Of a DNA stretch of 64,000 bases, positions 33,188-44,902 are shown piece after piece. The position numbers were made by a program, and so were the translations under genes. This DNA comes from Eurosta solidaginis. Lineage: Eukaryota; Arthropoda; Insecta; Diptera; Tephritidae. The notes under the pieces were generated by a model. It did not search any database. It was given only the letters and a program-made list of their open reading frames with translations, and was not told the origin of the DNA. Every line of letters begins with the position of its first letter. Position 1 is the stretch's first letter. The DNA is taken from contig NC_090319.1 of NCBI RefSeq assembly GCF_040869045.1, forward strand, positions 303,726,998-303,790,997, given 5' to 3'.

Positions 33188-35051
33188 GCTCACATATATA
33201 AAACTGTTAAGTCACAGTCACCTTTTCAAATCACAGTGATTGAAATATCACAGTCACCAGTCACGTTGTTCTCAAAGAATTTTTTCTGCCTACTCTACAT
33301 GCCAATTTGGCGCGTTAAGTCAAAGTCAAATGTCGTTGTATCTATAGTTATGCGAATGTGTGTGCATAAGTGTTAAAACAACAACAGCAACAACTAGACG
33401 GTCAACATAACGCACATTTTCACGAAATGTCGAAAGGTCGTCGGTTGGCGGTTGTAGTAGTGCCAAATACCGTGTAATTGAAGTATCGGAAATAAAAGGA
33501 AGACGAAAGCAACACAGAAGAGCACTTTGGCCTGTTGACATATGTATTTGGTTAAGTGTATTAGCATGTTGTTGTTGTTATTGTTGATTTTTATTGTAAC
33601 TGCTATTATCATTGTTTTTGCATCATCATTTGCCATAGTGAATATAAATTGATGGAAGCAGAAAATAATCAACCAAATTAAGTAAAACGTTCACGAACCA
33701 AATTTCTATTTTCATTAGTAAGAAGGCAACGAAATTGTAGATAATTATATTTACAACACTGTTTAACCTTTTAAGGTCAAGTGTTATAAAAATTAATTAT
33801 TTTTGCGCTTTTTGGCGTACGCATGAAACGGCAAATAAGTGTTACTGCAAATAATTAAATGTTTTCCTCTTTGAGGTTAAATTAGAGGTTCGGATCTGTA
33901 AGGGATGTTCTCTTGACACCATTCAGCATTTTCTGTATATGTTGCCTCTGCTAGATAAAATACTGGAAAGAGTTCGAAAACTTTTTTTACTTTTTATTTA
34001 TTTATTTTAACTAATACGATTATTTATTTATACTAATACGAAACTCCAAGGAATTTCAGGTTACTCTCACCTCTTTTTCAGTGGGCTCCGTGCTTGAAAC
34101 CTTCTATGATAAAGCATTACAATAGTACAGCCATCGTTGTAACACTTACCAAACTACGCCCAAAAGTAGATACACCTAAAATTACACGTACATATGCAAG
34201 CCGAGCACATGCCTAGTCCACCTGCAGTCAGGGGTTTAAATGTGCCGTTTTTCAGATTTCAGTTTAGGTCCGCAAATAAGTGGAAAACATCGAAGCATCT
34301 GTTCTGTACCTTTCGGGCTGGCGCCGCTTTTAGACCGACAGCCATTAACAACCTTAGGATGCTTATATGTTCGGTAAGGTAGCCAGTACGGTTAGTAAAC
34401 CTGACAGAGTTGAAGTGGCCCGGTTAGTTAAGTAAAGGTATGTTGTCCTTTCGAATACAAGTGTGTGCAAGAGAACATAGTTAAAAAATTCCTGTGCCTG
34501 AACTTATTGCCCATCTGCTGAAGCTTCGATACTATACGTTAACAACTTCTTCGTTTGTCATCATCCTTATAAAACAGTTACTTGCCGCCTTCGTTTTCCT
34601 ACTCTCCTTGTAGAGTAGTTCACCTTACCTTTATCGTATCACATAAGCAATGCTTTGACGTCCACTGAACCTTTGATTGGTGAAGTGCAAACCCAGCATT
34701 TGACAAAACGCACATCAAACGTGTTTCGATGCATTTTTTTGATAGAAATTTTACAAACTGCTTCTTTTTTTTTTTTGCTATATGTCTTGTCCCGGTAGCG
34801 TTTTAACACAGGCTCGGATTTAAACAGTAACTTTTTAACCGTTTTTATTTCCTTCATTTCTCTGGTAAAGTTACGATGATAACAGGCTCTTTTCGGGCTC
34901 CGGTAATAAATCACTTCATAAGGAGCGTTGCAAAGTACTTCTAAAGCTTATGTATATTTTCCATTAAGTTGGTATCCTCAGAAGGCAGAACAAAATCATT
35001 GGACTTATTGCACCTTTCGAAGCCTTAATACGGTTCTCTATGTTCACTTTG
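33188..35051. other. No recognisable gene
   Basis: Short frames only. The (acaaca)n-like stretch near 33380 and the ttgttgttgtt stretch near 33568 are simple sequence. Confidence 0.4.
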
Positions 35052-35263
35052 GCAGCGGCCGTGGTGTGGTGGTTGCGTGTTTCACCTAGCACACCGAATA
35101 CCTGGGCTTAAGCCTCGGGCAAAGCAACATCAAAAATTTTACCGGAGTCGCCGATGTATACTCCGTGTGTATTTCTGCAAGAGAAAACTATATGCCTTGC
35201 ACAAGCTATTCAGACTCGTCCCGCCAGTTTGATGGAAAAATTAAAAGGAGCATTTATTTACTT
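35052..35263 (+). repeat. tRNA-derived SINE, internally deleted
   Basis: Head ggccgtggtgtggtggttgc, then 'cctagcacaccgaatacctg' and 'gggcaaagcaacatcaaaaa'. The cggcagtgtttgg block is largely deleted. The copy resumes at 'gtatttctgcaagagaaaac' and ends 'aggagcatttatttactta'. Confidence 0.65.
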
Positions 35264-35289
35264 ATTAAGCTGACTGTTTGCTAAAGTGT

Positions 35290-35922
35290 TTTTTGATATT
35301 CTAGGACAGCCAGGTAACATACTGTATCTTCTTTTACCCAGCAAAATATCGAAATTATCAGGATCGTAAAGATTATGAAAGAACTCTGTCCATTGTAGCC
35401 AACAAGAGCGCCATAGCAGCATTTTATGGTGCAGAGCCCTTTTTTGGACCTCTGACTATTGACTGGGGAAACCAAAAGTTTCTGGGAACCAAAGCGGTTC
35501 AGATAACACTGGATTGAATGCCTAGGGCAAAGGCAGGCCAAATAGTTTATACTCCCAACAATGACAGTATAAGCCAAACTCATTAATCTAAGCAGAGAGG
35601 ACCTACGAACTCTCATGGTTCACTGGAGTCCACGATATCACCTCAGTAAGTTAAACTTATCCCATACAAAAATCTGTCGTTTATGTGTGCTGGAGAATGA
35701 AATGTCATTTAACATTCTCTGCAAATGCGTCGCTTCAGCAAGGCAGAGATTGTTTAAACTAGGTGGCGTTACTCTTAGCCCCTCGTGATATGGAGTAAAA
35801 CGCCTGAAGTGGTACTTAAATACATTAAAAGAGGCTACATACAGTATTAGGCTGAACAGGTCAAACCCTAGATCTAAATAATGGTCACAGTGCATCGAGG
35901 CCTAATAATAATAATAATAAAC
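35290..35922 (+). pseudogene. I-like LINE relic with (TAA)n tail
   Basis: Around 35660-35770 one + frame reads LSHTKICRLCVLENEMS and FNILCKCVASARQRL, the C-terminal zinc-knuckle pattern of I/R1/LOA-type ORF2 (CxxC...H...C, with the His replaced by Asn). Stops and frameshifts are frequent upstream. The fragment ends in taataataataataata (about 35904-35922), a tail type characteristic of I elements. Old and inactive. Confidence 0.5.
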
Positions 35923-36534
35923 ATTCGTACTTATATAAATCCACGCAACTTAGCCAAATCGTCTTTTTATAATATAAAGTTTTTGTGCGCACCACTACAA
36001 TCTTTTAGAAAATAAATCGATTTAGAAATGATAACAATTTTCTAAGGGATGTTCGATAATTTCCCGCCTCATTAGGTCAATATATGTAAGTCTAATCACA
36101 ATTTCCTTTCATTTGTTTATGTCTACTAAATTGATTACAATTAATTTAACGACGACACTAGAGTGAAATGGACAGACGGACAGTATGATATATACACAAC
36201 GTTTAAATACATATGTATTTATATACGAAGGATAGAAGAGCATATGTATACAAATAGATATGTAGCAATACTGGCATCATTGACAATATAAATTAAATTC
36301 GAATTTCGTAGTGAAAATAAATAAACGGCAAAATATCCAATTACTTAGATGTATGAAAATGTCGAAATATCTAAGCAACATCTGCAAATATTTGACTATA
36401 AATAAAAGACCAGGGCATACATACAGCGTTAGCAAAATGAGATACTTATACATACATGTGAACAGAAAAATAGTAGTGGCAATGTTTTTTTTTATAATTG
36501 TAAGTCCTTAAAGGAAAATAGATAGAACCAACAA
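35923..36534. other. No recognisable gene
   Basis: AT-rich flank, nothing supported. Confidence 0.4.
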
Positions 36535-37100
36535 TAAGTATACCGAAATGATCAGGATGAAGAGCTGAGTTTATTTAGCCATGTGCGTCTGTTCGTCTGT
36601 CGGTTTGTATGCAAACTAGTCCCTCAAATTTTGAGATATGTTAATATAATTTGGGAGCGGATATACTTAGGTGTCTGGTTAGACATTTTTCGGAACCGGC
36701 CAGATCGGACCACTATAGCATATATCCTCCATACAACCGATTTTTCAGAAAAAGAGGATTTTTGTCATATCTTCTTCAATTTATCAGATTGAAGCTTCAA
36801 ACTTCCGCGTATGCTTTCGTATATTACACATATTGTTGTCTGAAAAAATGGATGATATCGGTCATATATATAGCATATTCCCCCTACAACCGATTGTTCA
36901 GATAAGAAACTTTTGGCAATTTCAACACTATTTTAACAGCTAGAAGCTTCAAACCGACTGCTTACGTATATATCATATATTGTTGTCTGAAAAAAACATA
37001 GAGGTCAGTAGTATTTATAGTATATACCCCATATAAACTGTCACTTCTGCCCCCTTTTTTACGGCTAGAAGCCTTAATTTCATCAAATACTTACGCTTAC
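36535..37100 (+). repeat. Interspersed repeat, family B, copy 2
   Basis: Aligns with 1986-2697 from 'aagtataccga' to 'tttcatcaaatacttacg'. It shows the same internal ~120-bp periodic motif and is cut on the right by the SINE at 37105. Confidence 0.7.
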
Positions 37101-37104
37101 TTTT

Positions 37105-37465
37105 GGCGGCCCGTGGTGTGATGGTAACGTGCTCCGCCTACCACACCGAATGCCCTAGGTTCACACCCCGTGCAAAACAACATCAAAATTTTAGAAATAC
37201 GGTTTTTCAATTAGAAGAAAAATTTTTTAAGTGGGGCCGCCCCTCGGCAGTGTTTGCCGAGCGCTCCTAGTGCATTTCTGCCATGAAAAGCTCTCATTGA
37301 AAACTCATCTGCCTTGCAGATGCCGTTCGGAGTCGGCATAAAACATGTAGGTCCCGCCCAGCCAATTTGTAGGAAAAATCAAGAGGAGCACGGCGCAAAT
37401 TGGAAGAGAAGCTCGGCCTAAAATCTCTTCGGAGGTTATCGCGCCATACATTTATTTATTATTTA
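37105..37465 (+). repeat. tRNA-derived SINE, full length reference copy
   Basis: Head: ggcccgtggtgtgatggtaa, with an A-box-like tgatggtaacgtgc. About 35 nt on, the B box ggttcacaccc is a good match to GGTTCRANNCC except at one position. The tRNA-unrelated body has 'cccctcggcagtgtttgcc', 'gatgccgttcggagtcgg' and 'gaagagaagctcggcct'. The 3' end is ggttatcgcgcc followed by a catttatttatt tail. The most complete of eight copies in the window. Confidence 0.85.
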
Positions 37466-37789
37466 AAAATGAAGAGAAGCCCAAATAAAAAGTTTGAAAT
37501 TTTCGTTAAATTTTCTCCAGTTTTAGATTTTTTTCGAAGACTTTCTGAGATTGGTTTCAATAACTTCAGTTACAGAATTCAAAGGAGTTGTATCTTCAAT
37601 TAAAAAAAAAAAAATTAATCATTTATCGCAGATAAAAATGGAGGAGTTTAATTTGAAAAATTTGAATAATATTACCATTTCTATTTTTGTGTTGTTATCG
37701 ATGTTGATAGTCCTTTGCCGGATATATATCCGGCACGTTCCAGTAACAAGCACCATTAAGATACTAACCCGACCATCTCGGCAACGATT
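37466..37789. other. No recognisable gene
   Basis: Contains a small ccggatatatatccgg palindrome at about 37718-37733. Otherwise AT-rich. Confidence 0.4.
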
Positions 37790-38020
37790 AATATGACCAG
37801 ATTTAATCTTATAAGCCACCCCGCTCCCTACCCCCTAGTTCCATGATGAACTTGGGGACGCCAGAGCCTCGCCTGCTAAATATGTGTATGTCATATTCAT
37901 TTTTGTAACAGGATTCCACTCGCGTAGGGTTGCGGAAGCTCTGACGCTGTTGAGCTTTGAATTGCGCTTATCAACCCCTTGAATTCCATCAACTCATTTT
38001 GCGTGGTTTTATTGCGAAAA
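37790..38020 (-). repeat. Repeat family C, third copy
   Basis: Reverse complement of the types at 19041-19180 and 20525-20890: 'cgctccctaccccctag', 'gaacttggggacgccagagc', 'ctcgcgtagggttgcggaag', 'ttgaattgcgcttatcaa'. Confidence 0.5.
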
Positions 38021-39193
38021 GTAGAATACCAGAAATCTTAAAAAAATTTACTCTTTTGACAGCAATCTAAATAAAAATTATACGATCAAACTGGTTCATT
38101 TAGCACCTAAATACGGATATCAATTCGCAAATGTGAAGATTACAAGCTACCTATCTATGGGTCCAATAATTAGGGGCCCTGTTCTTTATCGGCTGATGTT
38201 CGAGAGACATCATTGACGACTAAGGCAAAGTCTTATGCCAGAAAAGACAATGGAAAGAACTCAATGGTTAAAATGTCTTTAGACTTTTCGTATACAAGTA
38301 ACAAAAACACTTTAATTTGTGGCGTTCCCTTTTAATGTCCCGAACCAGTGACCTTGAATGAATTACGACTCTTCTTATTCTACTTCTCCCTCCCCTTCTC
38401 CCTCTAACTATCACTCTGCATCTGCTTCTCACATTCACTATCCTTCTGCCTCTCTTTCTGTCTTCCCTTCTCAATTCGCCTATCTTTCCCACGCTAACTT
38501 CCTCTCACCCTCACTCTCCTTCTGCCTGGATGACATGCCCATCTCTCTTTCACTTCCACTGTCACTCCCACTCTCATTTTCATTACCACTTTCCCTCACC
38601 CTCACCCTCATCCTCACCATGTTCTAAGACAGAAGAAAACTTTTTCTTTTGCCCCCTACAATCAACCGTTTTGCACATTACAGGATAATAATAACGGCAA
38701 AAGTAAGCATACATGTAAGTGCATGCATCTTCAAACCTCGTCGACCCAATTATAGGTCTTCCAGGGTTTGGCATTCTTACATACTCTTAATAAATGGTTT
38801 TTAAATACTAAAAACTAATACTCTAAACTAAATTAATCAAATTGAGTCAAAATTGTTGAGCTTATCAAAAAGCTGTTCAAGATTATTTGATTATTGTTAT
38901 TTCGACTTTAAATTGTTGGCTTTTCGTTTTTGTTAATACCTTCATGTATATAAACTAATGCATGTATATCTTAATCTTCATCTTTTACTCTTTGTTATGA
39001 TAGGAGTAACAACTTCTGTATACGAATGGCAGAGGAGGGGAAAAAGGTTTAGTTACGTTTATAGAGATTAGTTTAAATATTTCAGAGTTATTAATTTGCA
39101 GTACTTTATAAAATTTGTGGTCACACATGCAGTTTACATAGTCATAGCCAACAAAAAAGGCGTAAGCTATAATAAAACAATCACTTTATTAAC
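38021..39193. other. No gene; pyrimidine-rich tract inside
   Basis: 38345-38625 is strongly CT-rich on the + strand (cttctc, cactctc, ctcaccctcac). The open frames here arise from that composition. Confidence 0.45.
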
Positions 39194-39637
39194 AAGTAAA
39201 GGTGTCTAAGTTCGGGTGTAACCGAACATTATATACTCAGCGTGAGCTTCAATTGCACATTTCATTTCAGATAAATAACTTTTCTACATAACACGTAGCA
39301 CCGCCCGTTTAAAAAAAATGTCTCCCCATTTCCTCTTACAATAAAACTTGATAAGTGAAACATCATTGATTCAAAACTATTTTTTTGCTAAGTTATAACT
39401 TATTATTCTAGTCTACGACCATTTTAAATTTGTTTTATATCTAAGCTGCCGTGGTCTTTAACCGATATCGTCCATTTTTACTAGAAATATTTTCTACAAT
39501 AGGGAAAATTTGTGTACCAAATTTTATTACGATCCGTTAATTTTTCTTCGAGTTATGGCTCCCGAAACAGAGAAAATTTCTTAGTCATAAAAGGGGCGGT
39601 GCCACTCACATTTTTTTAAATTTGAAGTTTTTCCTAT

Positions 39638-40350
39638 TTCATCATCATCATCCTCCTCAACTCCTATTGGAGCATAGGGCCTCGACCACCGACTTAAATC
39701 TTATTCTGTTAGGTGCAGTTCTTGTGATGTCATTCTACGTATATCCTGCGTCTTCGAGTTCTTTATCCACAGTTCTGCGCCAAGTTTTCGCAGGTGCATC
39801 AGGTCGTCGGCTTCCTTGTGGATTCCATCGCAATGCTTGTCTGGCTATATTTAATGGAGGTCTTCTGAGAGTGTGACCAATCCACGACCATTTACGCTTG
39901 GTTATTTCTGTGGCAGCCTTAGGTTGATTTGTTCTAAACCATAAGCCGTCATTTGAAATTCTTTCCGGCCATCGAATTTTCAGGATTCGGCGCAGACATT
40001 TATTAATAAATACTTGTAGACGTTTCTGAATTGAAGTTGGGCTTTTCCACGTCTCGCTAGCATAAAACAGTACTGATTTAACATTCGAATTAAACAGTCG
40101 AAGCTTCGTTTTTAAAGATATTTGGCTGGACCTCCACACGTTTGCCAGTTGCCCAAAAACCATTCTTGCTTTGTTTATGCGAGACTGAACGTCCTCATCT
40201 GCACCGCTCTTATTTGAGACAATACTACCAAGATAAACAACGGACTCTACGCCTTCGATTTCATTTTCGTCAACCGTAAGCATCAATGGCCTTGATGAAA
40301 TATTCCCATTTACTGCTATAAATACACTTGGGAAATGAAATACCATTGAA
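39638..40350 (-). mobile_element. 5'-truncated RTE-like LINE inserted in family A
   Basis: The minus-strand 3' end is a gatgatgatgatgaa tail, the trinucleotide tail typical of RTE-clade LINEs. About 700 bp remain. I could not define a convincing TSD. Confidence 0.65.
39735..40346 (-). pseudogene. C-terminal part of RTE-like reverse transcriptase
   Basis: 203 codons without a stop. Recognisable elements are VVYLGSIVSNKSGADEDVQS, the INKARMVFGQL helix, TKLRLFNSNVKSVLFYASET (the conserved 'LL YG.ETW' block, here YASETW), INKCLRRILKIRWPERISN and RKWSWIGHTLRR near the C-terminus. This is the post-palm region of RTE/BovB-like ORF2. The catalytic palm (YADD) lies upstream and is absent, so no RT activity is possible. 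The intact frame suggests a fairly recent insertion. The first Met is not a natural start. Confidence 0.8.
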
Positions 40351-41261
40351 ATAAAGCTCCTTCTTGCAAAGATACAGCTTATTTTATTCGTCCACGACCC
40401 TTTTAAAAATCTTTTATATAAAAGTGGGACAGATTTCGTTAATTTTTCTTTAAAGCATTCCTTATAGTAAAGGCAACCTCTCTGCCGAATTTTGTTACGA
40501 TAGGTTTAATGATTTTTGATTTATGCTTAATAATAATATTTGTAAAATTGATTTTATCACAAGTGGGCGGTGCCACACCCATTTTAAAAATTTTTTCAAA
40601 TTTTTATCAAGAGTCTCAATATCAGTCCACGCGTCAAATTTCAATATTCTAGGTGCATTATTTACTAAATAATCAGATTTTTGTGTTTTCCAAAATTTTA
40701 TATATATAAAGAGTGGGCGTGGTTATCATCAGATTTCGCTCATTTTCAATACCAATCTATTCTGGGTTCAGATAAGCTCGTGCACCAAATTTGGTGAAGA
40801 TATCTCAATATTTACTCAAGTTATCATGTTAACGGACGGACGGACGGACGGACATGGCTCAATAAAATTTTTTTTCGACACTGATGATTTTAAAATATGG
40901 AAGTCTATATCTATCTCGATTCCTTTATACCTGTAGAACCAACCGTTATCCAATCAAAGTTAATATACTCTGTGAGCAAAGCACGCTGAATATAAAAACC
41001 AACCAATTACACGCAAACATATCAATACCACTTGATACAAGGGGTACTGGTGCGTGTGCGTAACATTTACTTAAATTTTTCGGTATTAAAGCGAGTAACA
41101 GATAGACAGACTTACGAACATAAAGGTTAAGCCAACATAAGCGTGGGTGAATCCAGTATAAAAAGTCCTAGTAGCTACTTAAGCATAACCAATAGAAACA
41201 AAATTTTACTGGAGACGGTATTTAAAGGGCCACCTCATGTGGGAAGGAATAAATTTGGTAT

Positions 41262-41513
41262 AATCTTATCTCATGTACGGTAACAGAACCAGGGTCGCCC
41301 CCGTCAGTGATTTGGCAGATACTCCCAACGTATTTGTGAAATGAAAAGCTTTTCAGAGCCTTGCAGATGCCGTACGTAATCGGCAAAAAACACGTACTTC
41401 CCATCCCACCAAATTCTAGGGAAAAGTCAAACAAGCTCGTTGCAAATTGGAAGAGAAGCTTGGCCTTAATCTCGTAGGAAGTAAATCGCGCCAAGGATTT
41501 ATTTAAATATATA
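41262..41513 (+). repeat. tRNA-derived SINE, 5'-decayed copy
   Basis: Recognisable from 'ggtcgcccccgtcagtgatt' through 'cttgcagatgccgtacgtaa' and 'gaagagaagcttggccttaa' to 'aatcgcgccaaggatttat'. The head is missing or unrecognisable. Confidence 0.7.
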
Positions 41514-41685
41514 TAAATGTAACTGCAAACGTAATGCAAAAGCGAAACCAGAACCGTAGTCCAAAAATGGATCGAAAACGGATAGCGTGCTATCGATTTC
41601 TTATGATGCCTTTGATGCTTTTTAACGCTGAAGCCGTTTCCGTTGTACATTTCTCTTCGACGAGTTACTGGTTAATTATGCATTT

Positions 41686-42283
41686 AAGTTAGGTTAAGTT
41701 GAACTGGCCGATCCATGAGGACCTCACATAGACTGATTTAGTCCGTAGTGTTACCAGAAGTTTGTGTTAACGACCAAACTGAAAAACCCTATCAAAAACC
41801 AGGACCTATGTTATAAAATAACTCCGTCCTCTTGGCAAATACTGGAAGCTTCCAAGGAATTAAACCACTTGCTGCTTCTAGATCTGACAGCTGTATCACT
41901 CCTAATAGCTGGAGTCTTAGCCTGGCAAGTTCAGAGCACGAGCACGGAACGTGCTCGTTCGTTTCCTCCTCTAACCCGCACATCCTACATCTGCTATCAC
42001 TGGCCAAGCCTAATTTAAAGGCATGTGATGCCAGAAGGCAGTGTCCAGTCAAAATACCCGTCATGAGTCTACAGTCCTCTCTTTTTAATGATAGAAGCAA
42101 CTTTGTTAGTCTAACTTTGTAAGACCTACACATAATCTCCGACACTTTACAGCCCCGCGCTTAACCCACGCCTTTCCCGCTAGGTCGATCATGTGCGCCT
42201 CTCGCCTTCGCTTAATCTCGCCCAGTCTAATTGGGACGTCTACGGAGCAAGCTTCAAGGGATGCGCCCTTTTTCGCTAGTTCG
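41686..42283 (-). pseudogene. 5'-truncated LOA copy with 13-bp TSD
   Basis: The minus strand reads from ELAKKGASLEACSVDVPIRL through RREAHMIDLAGKAW, a frameshift near 42130, SDSRCRMCGLEEETNEHV, and LFYNIGPGF to the 3' UTR and a short ttaggtt tail (+ strand view). Its sequence is very close to the full-length element at 9715-10311. It is flanked by taattatgcattt at 41673-41685 and 42284-42296, a perfect 13-bp TSD, so the insertion is young. Truncation leaves only the tail of RNase H and the zinc knuckle. Confidence 0.88.
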
Positions 42284-42604
42284 TAATTATGCATTTGTTA
42301 TCAGCTTGCAGTTTTCGTGTGTTCGACGAGGTATATACGTGCCATCGATTTGTAGAACTGCGATAATTTTTTTATCAATAAAAATGTTAGGGGTCTGACA
42401 AAATTGTCTATCTTCTATTCTAAACTAAAAGATAACTTTCAATTATAAAAAAATTAAAAAAAGAAAAACAATACTTATCATAAACATTATTGTTCTGGCC
42501 TTAAACTCTAATTCGAACCTGAAAATATTAAGAGTTGTGCACTGGCTTCCAAAGTTCCCTTCACTAATAAGACACCTTCGCATTCTCTTTTTTATTAGTC
42601 TCTA

Positions 42605-43197
42605 GTCTATATTTCTTCTCGCTAGGAATTTTCTCAACCACGCTATTTTTTTAGAGCACTCGGTGTCCGTACAAAAACTTTTCCATGAGACTCTTCTCGC
42701 CTGGAAAGTTCATGCTTGAACATTCTTTGTTTTCTGCTGCCTTTGCCACCTTGAATATTCCTTTACATGCCCTCTAAGCAGACTCAGTTTCTTACTCCAC
42801 CATAGTGGCTTTGCTTTTCCTCTGAATCTTCAAAGAGTACAAGCTCTGTTGTACGAGTATTATACACATTTTATCGGAAGAACATTGCTGAACGTTAGAC
42901 CGACATATGTAGGGACACTTTCTCTACACATACAATTTGGCTATCTGCAAATTGGTATCAATAGAAGGTCTCACATCTATTACTTTTATCGCCGCCTCCT
43001 CACGTATTCTGGTGCATACTTGCATCCGCGGCAGTGGCCTACCGCCCTATGCGTCCTTCTTCTTACACGAGCCACTTGCACTCCCCCGGTGTTACCTTTG
43101 CAGTGTATGCCAAATTGCAGGGTACCAGGATAAATGCCTGCTTGTTGTTCCGCTCGACGGCCACTGTTACGAGGTCCTCGGTGTTGTAATTAGGTAG
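42605..43197 (-). pseudogene. LOA endonuclease-region fragment with internal deletion
   Basis: The minus strand matches 6860-7710 of the full-length element in blocks. 43197-43090 corresponds to the LPNYTTEDLVAV...KQAFIL region, 42960-42870 to the ANRGNVPTYIGPT...NVLDI region, and 42850-42610 to the FRGKAKPPWW...FCTDIECS region. About 250 bp of the parent (roughly 7186-7440) is missing at about 42860. Frames are broken. It lacks both LOA ends, so it is a remnant separate from the copy at 41686-42283. Confidence 0.75.
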
Positions 43198-44180
43198 CAT
43201 TTATGAGTGTTACTTTAATTTTTGACTATTTATTAATTTTTTTTAAGATATTTCAGATATTTTCAGTATGATAAATAAACCTATGTGCGTATGCAAATGG
43301 ATGTCAATATGAAACAACCATCGAGCAAATTTTTTTTTTTTTAATCAATGCAAATTTTTAAAGAAACATAACTTGGAATTAAACTAATTGGGCTAAAAAA
43401 GTGCATACGCAAAAACATTCAGAACATTTTTTTTAAATTTTCGAAATGTTCAAAAAGTTTTCTTCCCAGAATTCGAACTTTTTCGAAATTTTTTTTTTGA
43501 TTGGTTTGCATATTTTCAGTTACAAAGTTAATGGCGGTTTTTCCCTGATTAACGAAACTTGATAAAAGTTGCCACTGCTATTTTTGTGCACGCTGCTGTA
43601 TATGCTTATATGCATCATCTAGTCATATACGCTTTTCAACAGTAATACAGCAATTTAAAGAGCTTAAACTTACTAATATTTATGACATTATCAATTATGT
43701 ATCCATTCAAAAATAAATTTTAACAAGATTTAATTGCATTAGATATGCTACATAAATATAAAACATGCCTTTAGCAACTAATAAATTATGCATTAAATCT
43801 AGAATCGCTAGACAGATATATTTTTTATTTACATATTAATTATATATAAAAAAGGCCATGATTTAAGCGATATTTAGGATTCTAACAAATTTTCATTCAA
43901 TGTTATTTAACCAAAAGCGATTCTCAGTTATTAAGACATCTTCATCTAATCTTCATGCACTTATGCATTTAAACATACACACATACATGCAGACATTATT
44001 TTAGCATATCACTTCACATGTTAATTTGTAGATGCAATCAAAAACAGAATCAGCATCATAATCAGATATTCTGACATTGCCAACAAGTGTTTAAATCTTT
44101 CTATAGAGATTGCTAATATTAAATATGTTCTTACATATGTATGTATGTATATATGCACAGCCTCAACCCTAAACAAATTA
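43198..44180. other. No recognisable gene
   Basis: AT-rich, with poly-T (43330) and an acatatgtatgtatgt simple stretch near 44135. Nothing coding seen. Confidence 0.4.
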
Positions 44181-44445
44181 CCCTGGAAAAATTGCGATTA
44201 GTCTAGGATGACTCCGGTACGAGTCGCAAAGGATTATACGACTAATGCCAGTTTTGATCTCTTTGTACGCGTTGAACTGTTCCCTTTTGTTTTAGCATGT
44301 CCTATGATGAGACTAATTGTACCCATTTATGCCCGAAAGGGATCTATACGACCAATCCCATTTGTATCCATAAGGGAACATATGAAGCCTAATTCCTTTT
44401 CGCTTCAATAAGGACTCAAATAGAAACCAGTCGCATTTTTCATGG
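44181..44445. mobile_element. Small MITE with ~20-bp imperfect inverted ends
   Basis: The left end ccctggaaaaattgcgatta and the right end accagtcgcatttttcatgg are imperfect reverse complements. A possible relative lies at about 49436-49570, whose right end 'gattaatcgcacgattttt' plus 'tgcaggg' matches. No ORF of note. Class unknown. Confidence 0.5.
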
Positions 44446-44567
44446 CAGAAACCAGGGACGGAATTGTCCTAGGTGAAAATGTTTGAGTTTCCAGGTATCC
44501 CTATAGCAATATCATGCCGAATCATGCATCCTTTTCATTTCTTGAACTTTTTCCATAAAAGTTCACA

Positions 44568-44902
44568 TATAAAAGTAAAATCTGTATTTTTATTTTTGAG
44601 TCCGATAGAACTAGTTAAACTCAGACTTATAAAAATAAAAGTCCGGAAATAAAAGTTAAATCTGGACATTTATTTTTTAAGGACAAAATTCCCGCTTGAT
44701 AACAAAGAAACGGCTTATCCGAATTAAAAAAGTGGTTTATTTCGGATAAGCCATTTCTTAGTTATCAAGCGAGAATTTTACTTTAGCCCTAAAAAATAAA
44801 AGTCCGGATTTAACTTTTATTTCCGGACTTTTATTTTTAAAAGTCCGAGTTTAACTATATCCATCGGACTCAAGGAATAAAAGTCCGAAAATAATTTTTA
44901 TC
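44568..44902. repeat. Long foldback palindrome (hairpin of ~150 bp arms)
   Basis: The inner stem is ggcttatccgaa (44712-44723) and ttcggataagcc (44741-44752), with a 17-nt loop. Further out, 'cgcttgataac' pairs with 'gttatcaagcg', 'aaaagttaaatctgga' with 'tccggatttaactttt', and 'gagtccgatag' with the 'catcggactc' side. Both arms contain 'aaataaaagtccgga' motifs. An RNA across it would form a long near-perfect duplex. No TSD defined. Foldback or MITE origin is inferred. Confidence 0.85.

Larger units (their letters stand above)
39194..40995 (-). repeat. Family A repeat, copy D (interrupted by RTE-like LINE)
   Basis: Reverse orientation. It begins with aagtaaaggtgtctaagttc and gggtgtaaccgaac, and ends after 'ggacggacggacgg', 'catggctcaata', 'ttaatatactctgtgagc' and 'gcacgctgaata'. 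Its interior has 'gggcggtgccac' and 'gagtgggcgtgg' blocks. The LINE at about 39638-40350 divides it. Confidence 0.7.

Noticed and set aside
38358..38627. 89-codon Ser-rich ORF as a small secreted protein
   Set aside because: It follows a CT-rich simple tract and is open on both strands for the same reason.
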